64,000 bases of DNA from an uncultured Gemmatimonadales bacterium (GTDB lineage Bacteria > Gemmatimonadota > Gemmatimonadetes > JACCXV01 > JAHWKZ01), in assembly GCA_947259315.1 (NCBI GenBank), contig CAMYLR010000012.1, positions 1-64,000 on the forward strand, written 5' to 3'. The position numbers were made by a program, and so were the translations under genes. This document shows, piece by piece, positions 51,872-60,021 of this stretch (the stretch's first letter is position 1; each line of letters begins with the position of its first letter). A model generated the notes under the pieces. The model was not told the origin of the DNA and did no database searches. It saw only the letters and a list, made by a program, of their open reading frames with translations.

Positions 51872-53564
51872 AAGCGGCTCGAAAAGCCTCGACCGGCAGA
51901 GTGTTGAGGATATCGTTCCCGGTCAAACCGCCTTTTCGGGCCATCGCGATTCCGTGTACCAGATAGTCGATCGTCTCGGGCCCGTGCGCATCGGGCGCGA
52001 TCACGAACTTGACGCCGCGCTCGAGCGCCGGGCGGTGCCACCGCCAGCCGAGATCGAGCCGCTTGGGTTGTCCGTTGATCTCGATCGCAACTTTGTGTTC
52101 CACCACGGCGTCGAGCACCCGTGCCATGTCGATGTCGACCGGCGACCGAGCCAGAAGCTGTCGCCCGGTCGGATGGCCCAGGATGTCGACGTGTGGGTTG
52201 GCAATGGCTCGACAGTAGCGTTCCGTCTGCTCGTCGCGTGAGAGGCCGAAGTGGCTGTGGACCGCCGCCACCACGCAATCGAGCTCGGCCAGGGCGGCGT
52301 CCGGCAAGTCGAGCCGCCCGTCCTTCAAGATGTCGACCTCGATGCCAGCCAGAACGTTGAAGTCGACGACCGCCCGGTCGACCTCCTCGATCTCCTCGCG
52401 CTGCTCCAACAGCTCGTCACCGTTTGGCCCGCCCGAGCTCGGCCCGTGATCGCAGATCACCATGTACTTGTAGCCGCGCTCGATCGCCGCTCGGGCCATC
52501 GCGTCGACCGACGCCCGCCCATCGCTCCACGTCGTGTGGCAATGCACGACGCCCTTGATGTCGCCCAGCCGGACGAGCTCGGGCAGCGTGCCGGTGACCG
52601 CGGCGTCGACCTCGCCGCGACCCTCGCGCGCCTCGGGTGGCACCCACGACAGACCCAGCGCGCTGTACACCGCCGGCTCGTCGCCGCAGTCGATCGATGT
52701 CCCGTTGGCGTCGACGATCCCCTGGCTCGTCAGTACCTGGCCTTGTGAGTCGGCGACCGCTTGGAGCGCTGTCCAATGGGTGGTGTTGCCGGTCTGTTCC
52801 AGCAGCGTGAACGGGAACGCGCGCTCGGTTACGGCGTGAAGCTCGGCTCCCAGGCCACCCGTCAGCTGCACGCGAGCCCAACCGGCGTTGCGTTCGACGA
52901 CCTGGTGCACAGCGGCCAACCCGACAAATGCGTCGACGATCGCGGCCGGCTGCTTGCCGGCGGCGACCAGCACGATCCGCCGCACCGTTTCCGCTCTGCG
53001 CCGGGCACCGCCGGCGGCGACCACCGTGCTCGCAGCGTCTGTTTCCTGGAGTCGGGCTGTCAGCAGCTCGGCCACTTCGCGCGCCTCGACCCCTAGGAAC
53101 TGACCCGCGTACGCCTTGACCCGATCGACGTTGGCGAGCACCGTCGTCGACATCTTGTCGCCAAATCCCGCCACTCGCGCCAAGCTGCCGTCGGCGGCGG
53201 CTTCCTTGAGCGCGTCCAGCGAGTCGATCCCGAGCGTGTCATAGGCCGCGCGCGCACGCTTGGGCCCGAGCCCCGGCACGCGGAGCAAGTCGACCACGCC
53301 GATCGGCGTCTCCGAGATCAACCGCTCGTACAGCGGCACGCACCCGGTCGTCGCCAGGTCGATAATCTTTTGCGCGATCGCGGTGCCGATCCCGGGCAGA
53401 TCCTCGAGACGGTCCTCGGCTATCAACGCGTCGATCGGCTCGTCCAGCTCGCGCAGCGTGCGGGCCGCGTTGTCGTAGGCGCGTATCTTGAAGGGGTTCT
53501 CGCCGCGGAACTCGAGCAACCGCGCGATATCGTCGAACATCTGGGCGGCGTCTTCAGCGTGCAT
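51858..53564 (-). CDS. PolX-family protein with PHP domain and degenerate polymerase palm
   Basis: A 568-residue protein: helix-hairpin-helix region (LPGIGTAIAQKI at 56-67, VPGLGPKRA at 96-104), a PolX-like palm and a C-terminal PHP domain (335-568) with HCHTTWSDGR, DHGPSSG, GIEVDILKDG, HSHFG, GHPTGR and DAHGPE, all metal positions present. In the palm the motif is GGARRRAETVRRIVLV, where active PolX has GS-x-RR followed by DxD; both metal aspartates are missing. It probably retains nuclease/phosphoesterase but not polymerase activity and would act in DNA repair. Confidence 0.87.
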   Translation of the reverse strand: MHAEDAAQMFDDIARLLEFRGENPFKIRAYDNAARTLRELDEPIDALIAEDRLEDLPGIGTAIAQKIIDLATTGCVPLYERLISETPIGVVDLLRVPGLGPKRARAAYDTLGIDSLDALKEAAADGSLARVAGFGDKMSTTVLANVDRVKAYAGQFLGVEAREVAELLTARLQETDAASTVVAAGGARRRAETVRRIVLVAAGKQPAAIVDAFVGLAAVHQVVERNAGWARVQLTGGLGAELHAVTERAFPFTLLEQTGNTTHWTALQAVADSQGQVLTSQGIVDANGTSIDCGDEPAVYSALGLSWVPPEAREGRGEVDAAVTGTLPELVRLGDIKGVVHCHTTWSDGRASVDAMARAAIERGYKYMVICDHGPSSGGPNGDELLEQREEIEEVDRAVVDFNVLAGIEVDILKDGRLDLPDAALAELDCVVAAVHSHFGLSRDEQTERYCRAIANPHVDILGHPTGRQLLARSPVDIDMARVLDAVVEHKVAIEINGQPKRLDLGWRWHRPALERGVKFVIAPDAHGPETIDYLVHGIAMARKGGLTGNDILNTLPVEAFRAAFKKR

Positions 53565-53576
53565 CGTCGGATTAGG

Positions 53577-53906
53577 TTAACGCACTCGACGGTATTCCGT
53601 GCTGCCTTCCCGTTCGATGTCCTGGAGTACGAGCACGTCCGGGGTCAGCTTGACGATGCGTTTTCTCTGCACGCCCAATGACACCGATCGAAAATCGATC
53701 ACCAGCGTGTCGCCTTCTACTGTGTAAGGGTGCTCTTGCATATCGAACTCGTACAGAATCGTCGACTCACGGATGTCGAAATCGAAGCTTGGGCCCGCGG
53801 ACGTCCACGCGCCCAAGAGGCCGCTCGGGTCTATCGCGTCAGTTGTGGAAACGCACGCCGCAAGAACCCACGCTATGCCTAAAGCGACAATCTTCACTAG
53901 CTGCAT
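53577..53906 (-). CDS. Small lipoprotein of unknown function
   Basis: A 109-residue protein with signal and lipobox VLAAC (Cys18). The mature part is a small beta-rich domain (FDFDIRESTILYEFDMQ). It is divergent from the phosphatase gene, with 12 bases between the starts. No family recognised. Confidence 0.6.
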   Translation of the reverse strand: MQLVKIVALGIAWVLAACVSTTDAIDPSGLLGAWTSAGPSFDFDIRESTILYEFDMQEHPYTVEGDTLVIDFRSVSLGVQRKRIVKLTPDVLVLQDIEREGSTEYRRVR

Positions 53907-53918
53907 TCAGGGAAGTTA

Positions 53919-54677
53919 ATGTCTGAGTATCTCGACTTCGCTGCCGAAACCGCCGTTCGGGCTGGCCAGTTCGCGCTTTCCCATTTTCAACGCCCGATCG
54001 AAATCATCGAAAAAGACGATCTATCACCGGTTACGGCGGCGGATCGGGGGGCCGAGGCTCTCATCCGAGAGTTGATCGAAACCGCATACCCGCAGCACGG
54101 AATTCTCGGCGAAGAGATGGGCGAGAAGGAGGCCAAAGAAGGCCACCGCTGGATTGTCGATCCGATCGACGGAACGCGTTCCTTTATTCACGGGGTTCCA
54201 CTCTGGGGTGTGCTGATTGGTCTCGAGATCGACGGTGAGATGGCGGTCGGAGTCTGCTACCTACCCGCACTCGACGAGATGTTCGCGGCCGCTGTCGGTG
54301 AGGGGTGTCGTTGGAACGGGCGCCCATGTCACGTCAGCCGGACACCGACGTTGTCTCGAGCGATGGTCTGCACGACGGACGCTTCGGATCTGGAACGCAG
54401 GCACCCCAGATTCTGGTCGCGATTGCGCACCGAGGCGGGCATACTGAGGGGCTTTGGGGACTGCTACGGGCATTGCCTCGTTGCGTCTGGCCGCGCAGAT
54501 GCGATGCTCGACCCCATCATGAGCGTTTGGGACAACGCCGCGCTCAGACCGATCGTCGAGGAGGCCGGGGGCTCTTTCACCGACTGGAGCGGTCAGGCGA
54601 CGATCCACGGCGGCTCGGCGATTAGCACCAACGGTCAACTGCTGGCTGAGCTCCAAGGGCTGATGAACCAGAGCTAG
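53919..54677 (+). CDS. Histidinol-phosphatase / inositol-monophosphatase family
   Basis: A 252-residue Mg-dependent, Li-sensitive-type phosphatase. The metal motifs are GEEMG, WIVDPIDGTRSFIHG and WDNAALRPIVEEAGG. The form DGTRSF and the C-terminal motif fit HisN-type histidinol-phosphatases better than inositol monophosphatases. AGGGAAG precedes ATG 53919. hisC at 6800 is distant, so the histidine role is inferred. Confidence 0.83.
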   Translation: MSEYLDFAAETAVRAGQFALSHFQRPIEIIEKDDLSPVTAADRGAEALIRELIETAYPQHGILGEEMGEKEAKEGHRWIVDPIDGTRSFIHGVPLWGVLIGLEIDGEMAVGVCYLPALDEMFAAAVGEGCRWNGRPCHVSRTPTLSRAMVCTTDASDLERRHPRFWSRLRTEAGILRGFGDCYGHCLVASGRADAMLDPIMSVWDNAALRPIVEEAGGSFTDWSGQATIHGGSAISTNGQLLAELQGLMNQS

Positions 54678-54860
54678 CGAGCGCGTCTTGTAAGGTGTCT
54701 GAAAGCGCACGGTTTTTGACTACATCGCGGCGGGTATCTCCCCACAGACGACCATTGCCGATCAAGGTTACGGTTTAAGCATGGCACGCCTCGGTTAGGC
54801 CGTTGGTTGTGTTATGACGGCATCGGTGCCGCAACCTCTCGGGAGCTCAGGGCAAGAGGG

Positions 54861-55793
54861 ATGATCTCCGCGTGGGCATGCGTTCAGACGGTGCGCTGCG
54901 CGACCGGCGCGGCGTTACTCGGCGTTTCATTGAGCGGGTGCGGCATCATGAGCAGGTTAGCTGCCAACAGCATGACGGGTGTCATGGAGGCGACCAGCGA
55001 GGTCTGGGCATCGGACAACGACCCAGAGTTCGTGTGTCAGTCGATCCCCTTCGCACTCTCGACGGTCGAGGGGTTGTTAAGGAAACAGCCGAAGAGCCAG
55101 CGGCTGTTGCTGACCGCGACACAGGGCTTCACGCAGTACGCCTATGTTTGCGTCGAGACCAACGGGATCCTCCTCGAAAGAGAGAATTACGAGCGTTCCA
55201 AGCTGCAGCTGCAGCGCGCTCTTCATCTGTTCTTGCGTGCGAAGCGGTACGGCATTCGTGGTCTCGAGCTGAGGCATCCTGGGTTTGAGCAGCGGCTGCT
55301 GATCGATCCCGACAAAGCTGTAGTCAGCACCACCCAGGAGGACGTTCCGCTGCTGTATTGGACCGCGGTGTCTTGGGGAGCGGCGATCTCTCGTGGCAAA
55401 GACCGGCCTGACCTCATCGCGGATCTTCCGTCCGTGATCGCGATGATGGAGCGAATCCTGGAGCTCGACGAGGCGTTTGGAGATGGCACGATCCACGACG
55501 TGTTCGTCATGCTGCGCGGTCTCCCCTCAAGCATGGGTGGATCTACGGAAGAAGCGCGCGCGCATTTCGAGCGCGCACTTGAGCTCAACGGCGGTGGGCT
55601 CGCCGGTACCTACGCCACGTACGCGGCCAGCGTGATGCTACCTCAACAGCGAAGGGAGGATTTCGAGCGGTTGATGTCGGAGGCGCTGGTTTTGGACCCG
55701 GATGCCAATCCGAGCCACCGACTCCAGAACCTCACCGCGCAGAAGCGCGCTCAGTATATGCTCGATCACGTGGATGACTACTTCATAGAGTAG
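54861..55793 (+). CDS. TRAP-associated lipoprotein TatT
   Basis: A 310-residue lipoprotein (lipobox LSGC, Cys27) made of helical repeats like the TRAP T-component: LLTATQGFTQYAYVCVE and a C-terminal HFERALELNGGGLAGTYATYA. In Treponema the homologous TatT trimer binds the substrate protein TatP and is thought to handle hydrophobic ligands. AAGAGGG precedes ATG 54861. The genes for the binding protein and the fused permease follow, confirming the assignment. Confidence 0.82.
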   Translation: MISAWACVQTVRCATGAALLGVSLSGCGIMSRLAANSMTGVMEATSEVWASDNDPEFVCQSIPFALSTVEGLLRKQPKSQRLLLTATQGFTQYAYVCVETNGILLERENYERSKLQLQRALHLFLRAKRYGIRGLELRHPGFEQRLLIDPDKAVVSTTQEDVPLLYWTAVSWGAAISRGKDRPDLIADLPSVIAMMERILELDEAFGDGTIHDVFVMLRGLPSSMGGSTEEARAHFERALELNGGGLAGTYATYAASVMLPQQRREDFERLMSEALVLDPDANPSHRLQNLTAQKRAQYMLDHVDDYFIE

Positions 55794-55810
55794 GGCCTGG
55801 CGAAGGGATC

Positions 55811-56866
55811 ATGGCAAGAGGCAGCTGCCGGATGTTCTTAACGACGACGCTCGTGGCCACTTGCGTGGCCGTAATCGCTCCTGCAGATGCTGTTTCGCAA
55901 CAGAGGGTCCGTGTCAAGCTGGCCACGCTCGCGCCCGACGGCTCACCGTGGCACGTCATACTCGAGGACATGGGACACGAATGGCAGAAGGCCACGGACG
56001 ACAGGGTTCGGCTTGTCATCTACCCCGGCGGCGTCGCGGGCGACGACAGGGCCACTCTGCGGAAGATTCGGCACGGGCAGCTTCAGGCCGGCGCGCTGAC
56101 GGTCATCGGTCTCGTCGAGCTGGACGACGCGTTCAATGTGTTTCAGATCCCCTTATTCTTCGAGTCGACTGACGAGTTCTTTTACGTTCTCGATCGCCTC
56201 TCGCCGGTTCTGAGCCAACGATTGGAGGAGCGAGGGCTTGTAGTCGTGCATTGGGGTTATGGCGGGTGGGTGTACTTCTTCTCCAAGGCTCCGACGCCGA
56301 CGGTCTCGGATCTCAAGCGACTGAAGATGTACACGAGCGCGGGCGACGACCGGATGGTGCGTATCTGGCGGCGGAACGGATACAATCCGGTGGTTCTCTC
56401 TGCGACCGACATCATGGTGGGGCTGCAGAGCGGAATGATCGATGGCTTGCCAGCCCCTCCGTTGGGGGCCTTGGCCTTTCAGTGGTACAGACAAACACCG
56501 TACATGCTGAGCCAGGGTCTCGCGCCGCTCGTCGGAGCTACGGTCATCGACAAGCGTACATGGGCGAAAATGTCGAAGGAAGATCAAGCGGCGCTGCTCG
56601 AATCCGCTCGTCGAGCAGCCAGCCGGCTCACCTCAGAGATCCCTCAGAAGGACGAACAGGCACTGGCAGAGATGATCATGCGCGGTCTTCAAGTGATCCC
56701 GGTTGACCTCGATGACGAGGCGGGTTCATGGCGAGCCGCGGCGGAGTCCTTCGCAGAGAGTTTCCGCGCGACGATGGTTCCGCAGGAAGTGTTTACTCTG
56801 GCTCTTCAGTATCGCGCTGAGTATCGCCGGCGTAACCCAGGGGTGGCTGCAGGTCCGAGTCCGTGA
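55811..56866 (+). CDS. TRAP transporter substrate-binding protein (DctP/TatP)
   Basis: A 351-residue periplasmic protein with a signal peptide ending near ADA-V. LATLAPDGSPWHVILEDMG at the mature N-terminus and LKMYTSAGDDRMVRIWRRNG in the middle are DctP landmarks. The usual second-domain arginine for a carboxylate ligand is not in the standard RVP/RQP setting, consistent with a TatP-type ligand. It follows TatT by 17 bases and precedes the permease by 21. Confidence 0.9.
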   Translation: MARGSCRMFLTTTLVATCVAVIAPADAVSQQRVRVKLATLAPDGSPWHVILEDMGHEWQKATDDRVRLVIYPGGVAGDDRATLRKIRHGQLQAGALTVIGLVELDDAFNVFQIPLFFESTDEFFYVLDRLSPVLSQRLEERGLVVVHWGYGGWVYFFSKAPTPTVSDLKRLKMYTSAGDDRMVRIWRRNGYNPVVLSATDIMVGLQSGMIDGLPAPPLGALAFQWYRQTPYMLSQGLAPLVGATVIDKRTWAKMSKEDQAALLESARRAASRLTSEIPQKDEQALAEMIMRGLQVIPVDLDDEAGSWRAAAESFAESFRATMVPQEVFTLALQYRAEYRRRNPGVAAGPSP

Positions 56867-56887
56867 CTCAAACGATGAGCGGCGCTC

Positions 56888-58681
56888 TTGAAAACCCTCC
56901 GTAAGATCGAAGAGGCCACAGCGAGTCTAGCGCTGGCGGCGATGGTCGTGCTGCCCCTCATCGAGATTCCCCTCAGAAGCTTCGGCACGGGCATACCCGG
57001 CGGGATCTCCGTCGAGCGTCATCTGACCCTGTGGGTTGCGTTCCTGGGTGCCTCGTTGGCTGCTCGCGAAGGGCGCCTACTCTCGCTCGCCACAGGAGAC
57101 CTACTTCCGGAGGGCAAGCTGCGAGCGGTGGGGGGACGTCTCGCTTCAGCGGTCGCTGCCGCGGTCTGCGCGCTCTTCTTCCGGGCTGGAATCGACCTCG
57201 TTCTTGAAGAACGGGCGGCTGCTACCATGATCACCCAGACCCTGCCCGTCTGGGTCGCTCAGGTCGTCATGCCGGTTGGCTTCTTCCTGATCGGTCTACG
57301 ACTGATCTGGCGATCGGCTGACAGCTGGAGGGGACGGTCGGCGTCGATCCTGGGTGCCCTTATAGGCCTCTTGCTGGCTCAGTTTCCCGGATTCCTCGCA
57401 GCGTGGCCGAGTTGGCCGGGCGTGTTCGTCGCGGTGGCGGCGACCCTGCTGGGCGGGCCAATCTTCGCCGGCCTCGGTGGCATCGCAGCCCTGCTATTCA
57501 TGGCGGAAGGGGTTCCCCCCGTAGCCGTGCTGATCGAGACGTACGGTCTCTCTGTCAACCCGACACTAGCGGCGATTCCGCTCTTTACTCTAGTCGGCTT
57601 CTTCCTCGCGGAAGGACAGGCATCCTCGCGGTTGTTGAGGCTGTTTCACGCCATCGTCGGCTGGGCACCGGGCGGGACGGCGGTTGTCTGTGCCTGCGTC
57701 TGCGCCTTCTTCACCCTGTTCACCGGTGGTTCCGGGGTCACGATACTCGCCCTGGGGGCGCTCCTGTTTCACGTTCTCCAGGAGGACCGTTACCCCGAGC
57801 GTTTCTCCCTCGGTCTGCTTACCGCGTCAGGCTCTCTTGGCCTCCTCCTACCACCAGCCCTGCCACTCATCCTGTACGGAATCGTTGCCAGCGTGCCGAT
57901 CGAGGATCTGTTCATCGGGGGCATCATTCCGGGCGTCCTCCTCGTATCGCTGGTCGCGGCGTGGGGTGTTCGCGCGGGCATTAAATCGGGTGTCGAGCGC
58001 AGGCCGTTCGACCCTCGCGAAGCGACGCGGGCACTCTGGGCGGCAAAGTGGGAACTGTTCCTGCCGGTCCTCGTGCTCTTCGTGATCTTCCAGGGGATCG
58101 CCACCCTGGTGGAGGCGGCCGCTCTCGCCGCGCTCTACGCCTTCGTCATCCAGTGCTTGGTGCACCGGGATCTGTCGCTGGGTAGCGATGTCGCGCGCGT
58201 GCTCCGCCAGTGTCTTGTACTCATCGGCGGCGTGCTACTTATCCTCGGGATGGCGATAGGGTTCAGCAGCTACATGGTGGACGCGATGATTCCCACGCGT
58301 GCTCTCGAATGGGTTCAGAGTCACATCGATTCGCGGATCGTCTTTCTGCTCTGCCTGAACGTATTCCTCCTCCTCGTGGGCGCCGTGATGGACATTTTCG
58401 CTGCGACAGTGGTGATCGTTCCTCTCATCGTGCCGCTGGGCATGGCGTTCGGGGTTCATCCGGTCCACCTCGGGATCATCTTCGTGGCTAACCTCGAGCT
58501 CGGGTACCTGACCCCTCCGGTCGGCCTGAACCTCTTCCTGGCTTCTTACCGCTTCGATCGACCGATACTCGATCTCTACCGCGCTGCGGTGCCGTTCCTC
58601 CTGATCCTGGGCTTGGGAGTCCTTCTCATCACGTACATTCCACTACTCACGACGGGTATGCTGACGCTCTTCGGGCGGTAG
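56888..58681 (+). CDS. Fused TRAP permease (DctQ-DctM)
   Basis: A 597-residue membrane protein. Residues 1-150 are the small DctQ-type subunit (four helices, with SVERHLTLWVAFLGAS). Residues 160-597 are the DctM-type permease with about 12 helices, including FTGGSGVTILALGALL, GSLGLLLPPALPLILYGI and GYLTPPVGLNLFLAS. Start is TTG 56888. With TatT and TatP it forms a complete sodium- or proton-driven uptake system for an unknown acidic or hydrophobic compound. Confidence 0.9.
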   Translation: MKTLRKIEEATASLALAAMVVLPLIEIPLRSFGTGIPGGISVERHLTLWVAFLGASLAAREGRLLSLATGDLLPEGKLRAVGGRLASAVAAAVCALFFRAGIDLVLEERAAATMITQTLPVWVAQVVMPVGFFLIGLRLIWRSADSWRGRSASILGALIGLLLAQFPGFLAAWPSWPGVFVAVAATLLGGPIFAGLGGIAALLFMAEGVPPVAVLIETYGLSVNPTLAAIPLFTLVGFFLAEGQASSRLLRLFHAIVGWAPGGTAVVCACVCAFFTLFTGGSGVTILALGALLFHVLQEDRYPERFSLGLLTASGSLGLLLPPALPLILYGIVASVPIEDLFIGGIIPGVLLVSLVAAWGVRAGIKSGVERRPFDPREATRALWAAKWELFLPVLVLFVIFQGIATLVEAAALAALYAFVIQCLVHRDLSLGSDVARVLRQCLVLIGGVLLILGMAIGFSSYMVDAMIPTRALEWVQSHIDSRIVFLLCLNVFLLLVGAVMDIFAATVVIVPLIVPLGMAFGVHPVHLGIIFVANLELGYLTPPVGLNLFLASYRFDRPILDLYRAAVPFLLILGLGVLLITYIPLLTTGMLTLFGR

Positions 58682-58790
58682 GATTGGGTGTGGTTGGGAC
58701 GGGTCGTGCGGTTTCGGGCTCGCCCGGCAGCCCCACGATCCTCCAAGACTAGCGCCTGCCCCTTGTGGTTCCGACCCGAACGAGAGAGAC

Positions 58791-58823
58791 TTTTGGCGGC
58801 ATAACCAGCCGCCGAAAGGGGAG
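58791..58823 (+). promoter_or_regulatory. Hairpin touching the ribosome binding site of the DUF3558-like gene
   Basis: TTTTGGCGGC (58791-58800) pairs with GCCGCCGAAA (58808-58817) around ATAACCA; GGGGAGAG follows at once and ATG is at 58827. It may simply end the TRAP transcript or affect translation of the next gene. The rest of 58682-58790 shows no gene. Confidence 0.35.
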
Positions 58824-58826
58824 AGC

Positions 58827-59378
58827 ATGACTGGATTGCGGGTGCAGACCGCGGCTGCTCTGGTGATCTCCACGCTGGCGCTAGCGTGCGGGGGCGGAGA
58901 AGAGCCACCAAGGACCGCTATATCGACGACTAATTCGAGCAACGGGGCCAACCGGGCCAGCGAGGCGATCGCTCCGTGCGACCTGCTCACGACTGAACAG
59001 ATAGCCACCGTGCTTACCGGCTCGGACGAGGGCATGGCGGTGACAACCGGGGGGTCGATGATCGAAGGCGTTGACGCATACCAGTGCTCGTACTCGAATA
59101 CCGACCTCGATCTGTTGACGGTCACCGTCCATGTCGCCACCGATAACACGTTGGTCTCGGAAATCGAGCCCCGGCGACCGATGTCGGAGCTTTACGACGA
59201 GATCCGCGAGATCGAAGTCGGCGACGGCGGTTGGTTGTACGGCGACTCGGCCGAGATGAAGCTGACCGCGAGCCAGGGTGACGCTGTGATCGAACTAGAA
59301 CTCATGACGGCTGACGCTGGCGAAAGCAGCGACGCGCTCGTCGCGCTCGGTGATGCCGTCGCATCGCAGATTGATTAA
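58827..59378 (+). CDS. Lipoprotein, DUF3558-like
   Basis: A 183-residue lipoprotein (lipobox LALAC). The mature region begins with a low-complexity Thr/Ser/Asn linker, then CDLLTTEQIATVLTG and a later QCSYSN, the two cysteines and spacing seen in DUF3558 proteins. Function unknown. GGGGAGAG precedes ATG 58827. It is 15 bases upstream of the outer-membrane barrel gene. Confidence 0.65.
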   Translation: MTGLRVQTAAALVISTLALACGGGEEPPRTAISTTNSSNGANRASEAIAPCDLLTTEQIATVLTGSDEGMAVTTGGSMIEGVDAYQCSYSNTDLDLLTVTVHVATDNTLVSEIEPRRPMSELYDEIREIEVGDGGWLYGDSAEMKLTASQGDAVIELELMTADAGESSDALVALGDAVASQID

Positions 59379-59393
59379 ACCGGAGCCGATTGA

Positions 59394-60020
59394 ATGAGGA
59401 TTGCAGGCCTTGTACTCACGTTTGCGGTTACGATCCTGTTCATGTCGACGACCAGCGCGCGCGCGCAGAATCCTGGAAGCATCGTCATCAACCCCTACGC
59501 GGGGGCGATCGTCTTTGATGACGGCGCGGTCAACGATCTCGGATTGGAGGTCGATGTCGGGGCGATCTTTGGTGGTCGATTGATCGTCTCGTTGCCGGGG
59601 AACTTTCGCCTCTTCGGCGCCTACGGCTACGCGCCACTCTCCATGGAGGCGTCCGAGTTCGTGGGCGAGCCCTTAGCCATCACCGATCTCGACGCCAACA
59701 GCCATGTTTACTACGGCGGTTTCGAGTACAACCTCTATTCACGCGTCTCGCCGACGACGCTGTTGCTTTCAGCTGGTATTGGTGGAATGACGGTCGATCT
59801 GGAAGGCGTTGATGATCAGACCGACTTCTTGGCCAGCCTCGGAGTCGGTTTCACACATCGGGCGAGCGACCGTATCACGTTTCGCGCCGAGGTGCGCGAT
59901 CACATCATGTTCTGTTCCTCCGACGCCGGTGGCGTAGTGGAAGAGATCGCCGCCTGCTTCAACGATGAGATTTTGAATCACTTCGAAATCTCGGGCGGAC
60001 TCGAGGTTTGGCTCTACTAG
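59394..60020 (+). CDS. Small outer-membrane beta-barrel protein
   Basis: A 208-residue protein with signal peptide ending SARA-Q and about eight predicted amphipathic strands, ending in GGLEVWLY, a typical barrel terminus with a C-terminal aromatic. It has no OmpA peptidoglycan domain. Role unknown; perhaps a structural or uptake barrel. FadD starts directly after its stop. Confidence 0.7.
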   Translation: MRIAGLVLTFAVTILFMSTTSARAQNPGSIVINPYAGAIVFDDGAVNDLGLEVDVGAIFGGRLIVSLPGNFRLFGAYGYAPLSMEASEFVGEPLAITDLDANSHVYYGGFEYNLYSRVSPTTLLLSAGIGGMTVDLEGVDDQTDFLASLGVGFTHRASDRITFRAEVRDHIMFCSSDAGGVVEEIAACFNDEILNHFEISGGLEVWLY

Positions 60021-60021
60021 C

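Noticed and set aside
54780-54810. Sigma-54-like TGGCACG upstream of the TRAP operon
   Set aside because: The -12 GC is not at the required 10-base spacing from the GG, so it does not fit a sigma-54 promoter.
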